From CAXBGS01 sp963975425 (lineage in GTDB: Bacteria; Planctomycetota; Planctomycetia; Pirellulales; Pirellulaceae): 64,000 bases of DNA. Position numbers and translations under genes: made by a program. Every line of letters begins with the position of its first letter. Positions within the stretch are counted from its first letter, which is position 1. Under the pieces are notes generated by a model. That model did not search any database and had not been told where the DNA came from. It saw only the letters and a program-made list of their open reading frames with translations. This document shows positions 8,570-16,713 of the stretch, piece by piece. The stretch covers positions 62,001 to 126,000 of the forward strand of contig CAXBGS010000014.1 in assembly GCA_963975425.1 (NCBI GenBank), given 5' to 3'.

Positions 8570-9775
8570 ATGGCTGTCTTTTCTTATTCGGGAATCAATC
8601 GCGACCAAGCGACCGTGCGCGGCACGATCGCCGCCGATACACCGCGCCAGGCGCGCGATCAATTGCGCAGCGAAGGCGTTCGGGTCCGCAAGCTTTCCGA
8701 GGCCGTCACCGCGCCTCGCCGAAACTGGATTCCACAATTCGCCATGCGATCGGCAAAGTCGCAGTGGGCCACGGCGGTACACGAGTTGGCCATGCTGTTG
8801 CACGCGGGGATTCCGATGCTTGATGCACTGGATACCTTGGTTGAACAGAACACGGGTGCGTTTCGCGCGGCGCTGTTGGGTGTGCGGGACCGTGTGGCCG
8901 CGGGGTCGTCGCTGGCCGAAGCGTTGCGGGAACGGCCCGACCTGTTCGACGACGCGTCGATTCACATGGTCGAGGTCGGCGAGAATTCGGGCACCTTGGA
9001 TGCCGTACTCGAACAGCTGGCTGACTTCAAACAGAAACAGCTGAAACTGAAAGATTCGATTTCCACCGCGCTTGCCTACCCGGTCTTTTTGGTTGTCTTT
9101 GGCGCCGGTGCCGGTCTGTTCTTGATGACATCGGTTCTTCCGCCCTTGCTGGAAAACTTGCAAGAAACGGTGGAAGAACTGCCCTTTCCCACTCGTGTCG
9201 CCAAGGCGATCAGTGACACCGTGATCGCGTACGGCTGGCTGCTGGCGATCCTGGCCGTGTTGTCGGTGGTGGCGGTCGCGGCGATGCTGCGAAGCGAGCG
9301 TGGAAAGCGAGTCTGGCACCGCACGCTGCTGAAATTGCCGCTGGTCGGTCCGATGGCCGTCAAACAAGGTGTCTCGCGGATCGCAATGATCATCGGGACT
9401 CTGTCGCGAAGCGGTGTGGAATTGACGCGAGCGGTGGAATTGGCCGAACGCAGCACCAGCAATGTAATCTTCAAAGAGGCGTTACGCGAGTGTGGCCAGC
9501 GGATTGCGGCCGGTGAAGAGGTCGCCGACGCGTTGCAGCGAAGCGAAGCGTTTCCGCCGCTGGCCGTGCGTGTTTTTTCCGTCGGCCAAGATTCAGGGAA
9601 ACTCGATGAGATGTTGTTTCGGCTGGCCGAGGACTATGATTCACAAGTGGCGACCGCATCGGCAAGGTTCACTGCCCTGCTGGAACCGGTCTTGATTCTA
9701 GGACTGGCCGTGATGGTCGGATTCCTGTTGTTAGCAACCATCTTACCCATCCTGGAGGCGGGAAATGTTATGTAA
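8570..9775 (+). CDS. gspF: Type II secretion inner-membrane platform protein
   Basis: The N-terminus (FSYSGINRDQATVRGTIAADTP, then AREQL-like ARDQLRSEGV) and two repeated helical T2SSF domains (HELAMLLHAGIPMLDAL and LSRSGVELTRAVELA) are diagnostic of GspF/PilC. Three hydrophobic segments lie at about 164-193, 222-241 and 370-397. The 401-aa length is typical. It starts 5 nt after gspE and overlaps gspG by 11 bp, consistent with one transcript. It anchors the ATPase and the GspL/M complex in the cytoplasmic membrane. Confidence 0.95.
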   Translation: MAVFSYSGINRDQATVRGTIAADTPRQARDQLRSEGVRVRKLSEAVTAPRRNWIPQFAMRSAKSQWATAVHELAMLLHAGIPMLDALDTLVEQNTGAFRAALLGVRDRVAAGSSLAEALRERPDLFDDASIHMVEVGENSGTLDAVLEQLADFKQKQLKLKDSISTALAYPVFLVVFGAGAGLFLMTSVLPPLLENLQETVEELPFPTRVAKAISDTVIAYGWLLAILAVLSVVAVAAMLRSERGKRVWHRTLLKLPLVGPMAVKQGVSRIAMIIGTLSRSGVELTRAVELAERSTSNVIFKEALRECGQRIAAGEEVADALQRSEAFPPLAVRVFSVGQDSGKLDEMLFRLAEDYDSQVATASARFTALLEPVLILGLAVMVGFLLLATILPILEAGNVM

Positions 9776-10220
9776 CGATAGTCGGACGCGCAATTCACGT
9801 CACCGTTTCATCCACCGTGCATTTTCGTTGGTTGAACTCATGGTCGTGATGGTCATCCTGGGCATGTTGGCGGGATTGGTCGCCGTCCGCACGCGAGGGT
9901 ATTTGATTCAATCAAAACAGAATGTCGCTAAGTTCGAGATCGCAGAATTTGTGAAGGCGGTGGACTCGTTTTACGCGCTGAATTCGAGATATCCGACGAC
10001 CGACGAGGGACTGGAGATCTTGACGGAACCGACCAGTTCGAACCCAGAGCCGATTCTGAAAAAGATTCCGATGGACCCCTGGAAGAATCCGTACGAATAC
10101 GTCAGTCCCGGATCAACACAACCGTTCGAGATCGTGTCCCTAGGTGCCGACGGACGCGAAGGCGGCGAGGGCGAGAATCGAGATTTCTCGAGCGAGTCAC
10201 TTGACGAAGACGATGCGTAA
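9765..10220 (+). CDS. gspG: Major pseudopilin
   Basis: A 19-residue basic leader precedes the type IV pilin-like helix FSLVELMVVMVILGMLAGLVA with Glu at +5. The mature part has the GspG features: a YPTTDEGLEIL loop, DPWKNPYEYVSPG, and a C-terminal calcium-loop-like GADGREGGEGENRD. The residue before the predicted cleavage site is Ala (HRA/FSLVE) rather than the usual Gly, as also in gspH. ATG 9765 overlaps the gspF end by 11 bp, with GGAGGCGGGAAATG-type spacing supplying a ribosome-binding site. A prepilin peptidase (GspO/PilD) is not in the window. Confidence 0.93.
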   Translation: MLCNDSRTRNSRHRFIHRAFSLVELMVVMVILGMLAGLVAVRTRGYLIQSKQNVAKFEIAEFVKAVDSFYALNSRYPTTDEGLEILTEPTSSNPEPILKKIPMDPWKNPYEYVSPGSTQPFEIVSLGADGREGGEGENRDFSSESLDEDDA

Positions 10221-10713
10221 ACCTTTCGCCGCATTCACGCTGATCGAATTGGCTGTCGTGATGGTGGTGATGGGATTGCTGGCGTCGCTGACCGTGATGT
10301 CGTTTGGCGGCACCATGGATCGGTATCGACTTGGCAAGGCGGTCGAGGCGGTCGAGAGATTTGACGCATACATCCGCCGCGAGTCGCGATCTTCACAGCG
10401 ATCGAACCTTGCGGCGATCGATCGCCGATCCGGGAACTTGAGTCTGGTCAGCGGTGATCAGCGGCGCACACGCATGTTTCGAATTCCCCGCCGCGTCGAG
10501 ATCGTGGAACTGACCGTGATCGATGCGGGCGGTCGACGCCGATCGCCCAGCGGTGTCACCAACTTTGTGGTCACCGGCAGCGGCCGAACGCCGACTTATG
10601 CATTGCATTTGCAGCGAGGCAAATACCATCGGTGGCTGGTCGTGCTAGGGTTTAGCGGCCAAGTCGTCTCCTTGGAAAACGCAGGAGAGGTCGATGCACT
10701 GCTGGCAACTTGA
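10213..10713 (+). CDS. gspH: Minor pseudopilin, GspH-like
   Basis: ATG 10213, inside the last codons of gspG, gives a 7-residue leader (MRKPFAA) followed by FTLIELAVVMVVMGLLASL with Glu at +5. Longer in-frame starts lie inside gspG and add no leader features. The mature domain contains many Arg residues and a C-terminal beta-rich part (YALHLQRGKYHRWLVVLGFSG), fitting GspH/FimT-type minor pseudopilins. As in gspG, Ala occupies the -1 position of the cleavage site. Assignment as H rests mainly on gene order and size (166 aa). Confidence 0.8.
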   Translation: MRKPFAAFTLIELAVVMVVMGLLASLTVMSFGGTMDRYRLGKAVEAVERFDAYIRRESRSSQRSNLAAIDRRSGNLSLVSGDQRRTRMFRIPRRVEIVELTVIDAGGRRRSPSGVTNFVVTGSGRTPTYALHLQRGKYHRWLVVLGFSGQVVSLENAGEVDALLAT

Positions 10714-11194
10714 CCGTATCCGTTCGTGTTCGTGTTCGTGTTGGTCGCACGCGGATGATCGATCGGAGATGCGGAAATCGAACGCGCGGGTACTCTGTTC
10801 CAGTGCGACACGCGGCGGATTCACTCTGCTGGAAGTCGTGGTCGGGCTGATCCTGATGGCAACCGTCTTGATCGGATCGATGCTTTCGTATTCTGCACAT
10901 CAACGCCAACTCGTCGCGTCGGACAAACGCATCGCTGCGGTTTCGTTCGCCGATGATTTGTTGTCACAGCTGACCGCCGGGCAGCGACGGATGCCGACAT
11001 CGATCCGTGGTGTCGTCGCCGCTCAGCCGAACTGGTACTGGCAAACGGCCATCATTGGGCGTACCGCGCCAATGAATGTTCCGATGGATGTGGTTCGACT
11101 AAGCGTATTTGAGGTTCGACCCGATGGAACCGTCCAGGTGCTGACGTCAGTCGACGTCGTTGAGCCGATCGATCTGTTGGAGCCTGTTCAATGA
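10694..11194 (+). CDS. gspI: Minor pseudopilin, GspI-like
   Basis: The pilin helix GGFTLLEVVVGLILMATVLIGSM has Gly at -1 and Glu at +5. The start at ATG 10694 has a good Shine-Dalgarno sequence (AGGAG at 10683-10687, 6-nt spacer) and overlaps gspH by 20 bp. It gives an unusually long 42-residue leader with an SCSCSCW stretch. ATG 10769 would give a normal 17-residue leader, but the GGAG there abuts the codon. GspI assignment is by position after H, the LLEV helix type and size. It should sit at the pseudopilus tip with J and K. Confidence 0.8.
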   Translation: MHCWQLDRIRSCSCSCWSHADDRSEMRKSNARVLCSSATRGGFTLLEVVVGLILMATVLIGSMLSYSAHQRQLVASDKRIAAVSFADDLLSQLTAGQRRMPTSIRGVVAAQPNWYWQTAIIGRTAPMNVPMDVVRLSVFEVRPDGTVQVLTSVDVVEPIDLLEPVQ

Positions 11195-11778
11195 ATGACA
11201 CCCATTTGATGGTGGCCGCCCGTTCAAACAAGCGGACGCGAAACGGATTCACACTGATCGAGCTGGTCGCGTCGATGGTACTGGCATCAATGATGATGGT
11301 GGCATTGATCAATGTTGTTTGGTCGGCGCTGCGAGAGATGAACCAATTGCAGCGAGCCGAGTCCAATCGTTTTCCCGTGACGATTTTGGCCGATCAGCTG
11401 CGTCAGGATTTTATCAACGCGCGTGGGATTCTGGTGGATGTCGGTGGTGTGACTTTGCATGGGTATCTGTCGCGCAATGCAGAAACCGACCAACCCGCAC
11501 TGCTTGCCGGCCGCGTCCGTTACCAACTGGGGCGCGGTAAACAGGCGGGCGTGTTGATTCGTTCGGAGACGTCATCGTCGGGAAGCCAAAGCGAACCAAT
11601 CTGGCGCGGCGTCGGCGGAATACAGTTTGAATCGTTGGAAGATTTCGAGCCGGGCGATCTGCTGCGCGGCGCCGAAACGGGGGGGCTGCCACCGGCGCCG
11701 GCAAGATTTCGGGTGACGATGACCGGTTCTGATGGAAAAGTTCTTTGGCGTGAGGTGATTCATCATCATGCCAGATAG
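11191..11778 (+). CDS. gspJ: Minor pseudopilin, GspJ-like
   Basis: ATG 11191 overlaps the gspI stop (ATGA). A 19-residue basic leader ends RTRNG and is followed by FTLIELVASMVLASMMMVAL with Glu at +5. The mature part has a PVTILADQLRQDFINARGI helix and a C-terminal DGKVLWREVIHHH segment. Length of 195 aa and position between I and K support GspJ. It is predicted to join I and K at the pseudopilus tip; that role comes from the family and is not shown by the sequence. Confidence 0.82.
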   Translation: MNDTHLMVAARSNKRTRNGFTLIELVASMVLASMMMVALINVVWSALREMNQLQRAESNRFPVTILADQLRQDFINARGILVDVGGVTLHGYLSRNAETDQPALLAGRVRYQLGRGKQAGVLIRSETSSSGSQSEPIWRGVGGIQFESLEDFEPGDLLRGAETGGLPPAPARFRVTMTGSDGKVLWREVIHHHAR

Positions 11779-12787
11779 AAACGTTACGAGGCGGTGTTCG
11801 CATCAGCCTCACGCCAACATTGGCACTGGTCGCAGAAAAGGATACGTGCTGCTTGTCGTGCTCGGCGTGATCATCTTAGTGGTCACGGTGCTGGGGCTGC
11901 TCGCAAAGGTAAGCCTGCGGCGCGGCGTCCAAGCCGTCGACGCGCAACTGGCGCTGCAACAACGTTGGGGCGCCATGACGATGCAGCGTGCACTGCTCAA
12001 TCGCGCACCGAAAGTGTTCGAGCAGCGAGATGAGAAGCTGAAAGAGTTGGGCGTCGAGGGCGAGCCGCCGCCGCCGTTCATTCGCAGCGCACTGTCACTT
12101 GGCGGCGTCACTTTCGATTTGATGCTGGCTGACGAAGATGCAAAATTAAATCTCAATGCTCTCTATCATCAGGGCGGACTCGATCAGCTGACCCGGGCGC
12201 TTGATGACGTGGTGCCCGCGGCGGGTCGCGAGGCGCTGCGACTGCTGCCCGCCGTCGGGCCGATGTCAGGGACGCAGCCAAAAGCTAGCAAACGCCTTTC
12301 CGCCGATTCCGCACGAAGCTCCAGTCGTGATGATGATCAGGGTGAGGATCCGGAGATTCCGCCGGCATTTCGCAGTTGGGGCGAGGTATTCGATATCGCT
12401 AAAATGTCAGCATCCGTCGGCAGTGACGCGGCATTACCCAACTTAACGACCGGCATGACTTGCTGGGGCAGCGGTCAATTGAACATCCGCCGAGCATCGG
12501 ACGCGTCGATTCTGGCGGTCGTTGGATCGGTGATTCAAGATGGCGGTGCTGCCCGATTCCTGAAAAGATATCGCGACAACCCTGCCAGCGACGTGAAAGT
12601 CCTGTTGGTCACGGAAGTCAAGAACGAAGGACAGCGTGACCAGCTTGCTGGTTTGGTTGCCGAGGCGAGCACCAACTTTTCGCTATGGATCGACGCATCG
12701 GTGAAATCGGGTCGCCCGCTTCGCGATTTCATTGTCACCCGGCGTGACGAAGAAGGCGTGATTCGCATTGAAAAATTTGCCCATTGA
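11768..12787 (+). CDS. gspK: GspK-like minor pseudopilin
   Basis: A leader of 25 residues ends GRRKG, followed by YVLLVVLGVIILVVTVLGLL. Glu at +5 is absent, which is characteristic of GspK. The large 339-aa size also fits K, as does the conserved motif LADEDAKLNLNAL near residue 120, seen in GspK helical domains. Residues about 165-195 form a Ser/Asp-rich low-complexity insertion. It overlaps gspJ by 11 bp. GspK caps the pseudopilus. The end is followed by 125 bp of non-coding sequence before gspC, the largest gap in the operon. Confidence 0.85.
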   Translation: MPDRNVTRRCSHQPHANIGTGRRKGYVLLVVLGVIILVVTVLGLLAKVSLRRGVQAVDAQLALQQRWGAMTMQRALLNRAPKVFEQRDEKLKELGVEGEPPPPFIRSALSLGGVTFDLMLADEDAKLNLNALYHQGGLDQLTRALDDVVPAAGREALRLLPAVGPMSGTQPKASKRLSADSARSSSRDDDQGEDPEIPPAFRSWGEVFDIAKMSASVGSDAALPNLTTGMTCWGSGQLNIRRASDASILAVVGSVIQDGGAARFLKRYRDNPASDVKVLLVTEVKNEGQRDQLAGLVAEASTNFSLWIDASVKSGRPLRDFIVTRRDEEGVIRIEKFAH

Positions 12788-12912
12788 TCGTGGAAGATTG
12801 CGTTTATGATGACTTAATGACTGCAACTGCCACGGTGGCTCGTTTGTCCCCAGCGAGATTCCCGGCCATCCGCCCCATCATCGCCTGTCTACTTTTTGCC
12901 TGAAACCTGTCC

Positions 12913-13479
12913 ATGGACGTGATCACCCAACGACGATGCCTCACCGCGCTCGCCGGCAGCTTGCTGCTTGGTGCGATCGGTGCCGGCGCATGGTCGCTGT
13001 CGTCACTTCCAGTCCCACAACCGGTGGCAGGTTCCGGCAGTCGTCCCATCGCCTCGCCGCTGCAAGCTTCCGGGGAAACGGAAGGGGCAAATTACGATGC
13101 CAGTATGCTTTCGTTAAAGCTGCGGCAGCCGTTGACCGATCCGCCTCCGCCTCGACCGCGTCCGACACCCAAGCCCGTCGTCAAACCACAGCCCAAGCCA
13201 CCGCAAGCCCCGAAACTGAATTTTACGTTGTTGGCGACGATCATTGATTCGCAGCGGAGTCTTGCCGTGATCGCGGATCCCTCCGGCAACCTTGATTACA
13301 AGAGCGTGGGTGAATCATTAACGCTGTCGCCTAGTGGAGTATCGATTGTTCGGATCGAATCAGATCAGGTCACGTTGGCGCACAACGGTCGCGAGTCGAC
13401 GTTGCTGGTTGACAAGAAACGCAGAGGTGGTGGAGCCGGGGCACGTCAGCGAAACACTCGAGGACGGGTCAATCGATGA
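12913..13479 (+). CDS. gspC: GspC-like inner-membrane coupling protein
   Basis: The architecture fits GspC: a short cytoplasmic N-terminus, one membrane helix (about residues 10-30), a Pro-rich linker (about 75-98, with repeated PxP and KPxPKP), then a homology-region-like beta domain (FTLLATIIDSQRSLAVIADP to GESLTLSPSGVSIVRI) and a basic tail. No PDZ or coiled-coil domain is visible at the C-terminus, so this is a short form (188 aa). GspC links the secretin to the platform. Placement after gspK instead of before gspD is unusual. It overlaps the next gene by 4 bp. Confidence 0.7.
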   Translation: MDVITQRRCLTALAGSLLLGAIGAGAWSLSSLPVPQPVAGSGSRPIASPLQASGETEGANYDASMLSLKLRQPLTDPPPPRPRPTPKPVVKPQPKPPQAPKLNFTLLATIIDSQRSLAVIADPSGNLDYKSVGESLTLSPSGVSIVRIESDQVTLAHNGRESTLLVDKKRRGGGAGARQRNTRGRVNR

Positions 13480-14888
13480 CATTTCAAGGATGCCTTGTCG
13501 TTCAGCATCCGGGCACGCCCAATAGCGAAGCCCGCAAAGAAAACACCGGGCCCGCCAATCGCAGTTCCGTCGACAGCATCGCTGCAAGCGGCGGGTGGGA
13601 AATCATTGTCGGTGACCAGTCCGAACGTTTGGCTGCCACGGTGCCACCGAGCGAATTGGCCGTGTGTGCAACGTTGTTGGCGAAAACGGCTGGCGTCAAA
13701 AAACTGCATGTCGTGATTGCACCGGCGTCAACGTCTTGTTTCTTTGTCAAGTTAAAGCCCAGCGATGACATCGATATTCGTGATCGATCCGCACTCACGT
13801 ACGAGCTTGAGGATCACTTGCCGATCGACGCCGAGTCGATGGCGGCTGATTTCGTCGCAATCGAATCGCCCAGCGATGAAGCCGGCACCGTCGGTGCGCT
13901 CGCGATTCCGGTTCATCCTTGGAAATCGGTTGTCGATGCGTTTGAATCCGCAGACTTGCCGGTCCGCAGCATTGTGCCTGCGGCGGTGTTGGCCGTCCGT
14001 GCACTCAGCAGCGGCGGCGATTTAGCCGAAACGGTTCGATGGTTATTGGTTGACGGTTCTCGCTGTGACTGTTTGTGCGTTCGCAACGAAACCATTCTGT
14101 CGTGGCACCATGTCGCTGCTGACGCGGGTGCGCTCCGGCCGCTGTTGATGCTCGACCATAGCAATGCCGATCGAACCGTCGTCCTGGGCGCCGACCCGCA
14201 ACAGGTCGAATCGATTCGTCAAATCCAAGGTGATGTTGACGTCGATTCCGCTTCGGCTGGCGCTTTCGTTGCTGACGGCGCACAGTTGCTGTTAGATAAT
14301 CGATCGCAACGCTGGTTCGATCTTCGCAAGGATGCCCTGGGGCCGACCGATCCGCTGCGAGCGATCGGCGCACAGTTGCGTTGGGTTGGTCTTGCCGCGG
14401 CACTTTGCTTTTTCGTCTTGGCGATAGGCGGTTGGTGGCGTGCCAATCGAATCGAAAGCGAAATCGCAGCGACACGTGATCTGCAAACCGACTTGTTTCG
14501 CGAAACCTTTCCGGGCACACGCGTCCCCGGGGCTGTCTTGCGACGCGTGCGCAGCGAGCACACTCGAGTGGCGAATTCGCGAGGCCAGAATCTGGACGTC
14601 AAGATTCCACCACCGGCGACCGTGGTTCTGTATGAGTTGTTGGCCGCATTGCCCGATGACATTCGATATCGCATCGAAGAGATCGATATCCAAAAAGGCA
14701 ACGTCCAAATGACCGTGCTCGTCAAAGCTAGCGGCGACGTCACCACGATCGTCGACGCGATTGCCGCGCGCGGATTTTCTGTCCAGTCACCCGGGTTCCG
14801 GCGATCCGATGACAACGAAAATGAATGGACGGTACCGATCAATGCAACCTGGGTGGGCCGTCAAACCAGCGATGAGGCCTCGTCATGA
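13476..14888 (+). CDS. gspL: GspL/PilM-N-like platform protein
   Basis: ATG 13476 overlaps the gspC stop. The first about 290 residues look like a GspL actin-like cytoplasmic domain (KLHVVIAPASTSCFFVKLKP, ALTYELEDHLPIDAESMAADFV, WLLVDGSRCDCLCVRNETIL). A membrane helix follows at about 307-326 (WVGLAAALCFFVLAIGGWW). The periplasmic part has a coiled segment and a ferredoxin-like half (PPATVVLYELLAALPDDIRYRIEEIDIQKG), as in PilN/GspL. Sequence conservation with model GspL is low, so the call depends on architecture and on position between C and M. GspL recruits GspE. Confidence 0.75.
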   Translation: MTFQGCLVVQHPGTPNSEARKENTGPANRSSVDSIAASGGWEIIVGDQSERLAATVPPSELAVCATLLAKTAGVKKLHVVIAPASTSCFFVKLKPSDDIDIRDRSALTYELEDHLPIDAESMAADFVAIESPSDEAGTVGALAIPVHPWKSVVDAFESADLPVRSIVPAAVLAVRALSSGGDLAETVRWLLVDGSRCDCLCVRNETILSWHHVAADAGALRPLLMLDHSNADRTVVLGADPQQVESIRQIQGDVDVDSASAGAFVADGAQLLLDNRSQRWFDLRKDALGPTDPLRAIGAQLRWVGLAAALCFFVLAIGGWWRANRIESEIAATRDLQTDLFRETFPGTRVPGAVLRRVRSEHTRVANSRGQNLDVKIPPPATVVLYELLAALPDDIRYRIEEIDIQKGNVQMTVLVKASGDVTTIVDAIAARGFSVQSPGFRRSDDNENEWTVPINATWVGRQTSDEASS

Positions 14889-15427
14889 ATGAAGCATCCA
14901 AGACGGCGATTCGCCAAAGAGTCTTATTCGGGATCGCTTTGGCCATCCTGGGTATCTATGCGGTCTTTAGCGTTTTGGACGCTCGTTCGGCCGCACAGCG
15001 ACTTGCGTTGGCCCACCAGGACCTGTCCGAAGTCAAGCAAAAGCTGAATGAAATTAAAATGCTATCAGCGGCGCCCAGTATTGCTGCTCTGGAGACCGAA
15101 CCGCCCGGTGCGATCACGCTGCGGATCGATTCAGCGCTGGAGCAAGCGGGTTTACCCGTTTCAACAAAGTTGAGCCAAGATCCGCCGATCGCCCAGCGCA
15201 TCACGGGAACTCAGTACGAATCGCAAAACACCGTGATCAATCTGGCCCCCACAACGCTGCCAAAAATCGTTGCTTTTTGCGAGGCTCTGCGAGATGCCGA
15301 AACCGGCTCGGTCGTCAGTGACCTGAATCTGACAATCCCGCGAAACAGCTCAGGTGGCGGGGGACCGGAAACCTGGAAAGCGACTTTGACCTTGACGCAA
15401 ACGATCTATTCGCCGAAAAGCCAATAG
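14885..15427 (+). CDS. gspM: GspM/PilO-like platform protein
   Basis: ATG 14885 overlaps the gspL stop (ATGA). There is a short cytoplasmic N-terminus, one membrane helix (about residues 14-33, LFGIALAILGIYAVFSVL), a coiled-coil-prone stretch (LALAHQDLSEVKQKLNEIKML) and a small periplasmic domain ending in LTLTQTIYSPKSQ. This is the GspM/PilO layout: 180 aa, helix, coiled coil, ferredoxin-like fold. It is expected to pair with GspL. It is the last recognisable secretion gene; no GspN or GspO follows. Confidence 0.72.
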   Translation: MNEASKTAIRQRVLFGIALAILGIYAVFSVLDARSAAQRLALAHQDLSEVKQKLNEIKMLSAAPSIAALETEPPGAITLRIDSALEQAGLPVSTKLSQDPPIAQRITGTQYESQNTVINLAPTTLPKIVAFCEALRDAETGSVVSDLNLTIPRNSSGGGGPETWKATLTLTQTIYSPKSQ

Positions 15428-15486
15428 CCAGAGTCCGCAGAGAGATTGCGCGACTTGGTGAACATCGGCTTAGGCTTGATCCGGAC

Positions 15487-15543
15487 CAGCCCGACAGGGT
15501 CTCGGTAACAGCCCGATAGGGTTTTGATAACGGAACGTCCGTT
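15487..15543. repeat. Imperfect 22-bp tandem repeat plus short dyad before the TPR lipoprotein
   Basis: Two copies of an AGCCCGAyAGGGTyTyGrTAAC-type unit lie at about 15487-15508 and 15509-15530. They are followed by the dyad AACGGA-ACG-TCCGTT (15529-15543), about 58 bp before the downstream start. The function is unknown; it may be a regulatory site or a slippage product. Confidence 0.55.
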
Positions 15544-15600
15544 TGTGACAATACACGATTGGCGCCGCCAGGTGCCTTGCACGCAGAGAACGCCTCACGG

Positions 15601-16545
15601 ATGACGCGAGCTGCAACATTGATCGCTGCTCTTTCACTCGTCGCCATCGCGACGACGACGATCGGTGGATGCGCGTCATGGCGCAAGTCCAACGAGGCGA
15701 TCATCCACGTCCAAGCATCACAGAATCCCGAAAAAGCCGAGCGTTTGACTCGTGCCGGCATCACCGCGCTTTCCGCAGGCAAGATCGATCTGGCCGAAGA
15801 GAAATTCTTAGCCGCCGTCGATGCCGACTTGGCGTACGGGCCGGCCCACAACAACTTGGGTTTGATGCACTACGAACAAGGCAACCTCTACCAAGCGGTG
15901 CTCGCGTTCGAACATGCAATGGAATACATGCCGCAAGACCCGACGGTCCTCTATAACCTGGGGCTGACACTCGAATCAGCGGGCAAGGTGCACGAAGCGC
16001 TGGACCTGTATCTGCAAGCGGTGGAAATGGACCCGGTGAATCCAAATTTTCTGGGCAATCTGGTTCGGCTTCGCGTACGGATGGGCGACGACGATCCTTC
16101 CCTGGTCGCCCAGTTGCAAGACTTGGTCTTGATCGAAACGCGACCCGAATGGCGAAGTTGGGCGGACCATCATTTAGCGATCCGTTTTAACCCCATCCTG
16201 GATCGCGGTCCCGATACGCCCGAGTTCAACCTTGATGAAGACAAAGACAAGCCCAAGCGTGATCGCAATGTTGACAATCAGATCATCGACCTTTCGCCGG
16301 GACAGGATTCATCGACGCAGGCAACCCTTGAACAGGACATGCCGGAGCTAAAACCTGCCAATCCGCCGGCGGACCAAAGCTTTCAGCCGCCGTCCGATTC
16401 GCCCACGCTGACGGCTCCGCAACCGGTCCCCGCGCCGACGCCGCAGCCGATGCCCATCCACGACGATGCGTCCGTTGAACCGCTGCCGCCAAGCATCCAG
16501 CTAAACCCGGACGACTTGCCAGTTGAAATGGACTATTTCCGATAG
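15601..16545 (+). CDS. TPR-repeat lipoprotein
   Basis: ATG 15601 gives a 23-residue signal with a lipobox-like end (TTIGGC), so the mature protein should start at a lipidated Cys24. In-frame sequence upstream to 15559 lacks such a signal. Residues about 55-150 contain three consecutive TPR units (AERLTRAGITALSAGKIDLAEE; PAHNNLGLMHYEQGNLYQAV; PTVLYNLGLTLESAGKVHEA). The C-terminal third is Pro/Asp-rich and probably disordered. Position directly after gspM suggests an accessory secretion role, such as a pilotin-like or PilF/PilW-like lipoprotein that aids secretin assembly. That role is inferred only from context and architecture. Confidence 0.8.
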   Translation: MTRAATLIAALSLVAIATTTIGGCASWRKSNEAIIHVQASQNPEKAERLTRAGITALSAGKIDLAEEKFLAAVDADLAYGPAHNNLGLMHYEQGNLYQAVLAFEHAMEYMPQDPTVLYNLGLTLESAGKVHEALDLYLQAVEMDPVNPNFLGNLVRLRVRMGDDDPSLVAQLQDLVLIETRPEWRSWADHHLAIRFNPILDRGPDTPEFNLDEDKDKPKRDRNVDNQIIDLSPGQDSSTQATLEQDMPELKPANPPADQSFQPPSDSPTLTAPQPVPAPTPQPMPIHDDASVEPLPPSIQLNPDDLPVEMDYFR

Positions 16546-16713
16546 ACGGAAAATAGCATCTTTGGTGCGAGAAGTCGCATATCGAGCAACCGCTGTTGCT
16601 AAAGTATGGGTAACCGATCGCAGGAATGAGCTCGGTCAGGATTCGCACGCCAACGTTGCGGCGTTCTCGCGATATTTCCCCTCCACACTTCTGACCCACC
16701 CCAAGTCAACCGC

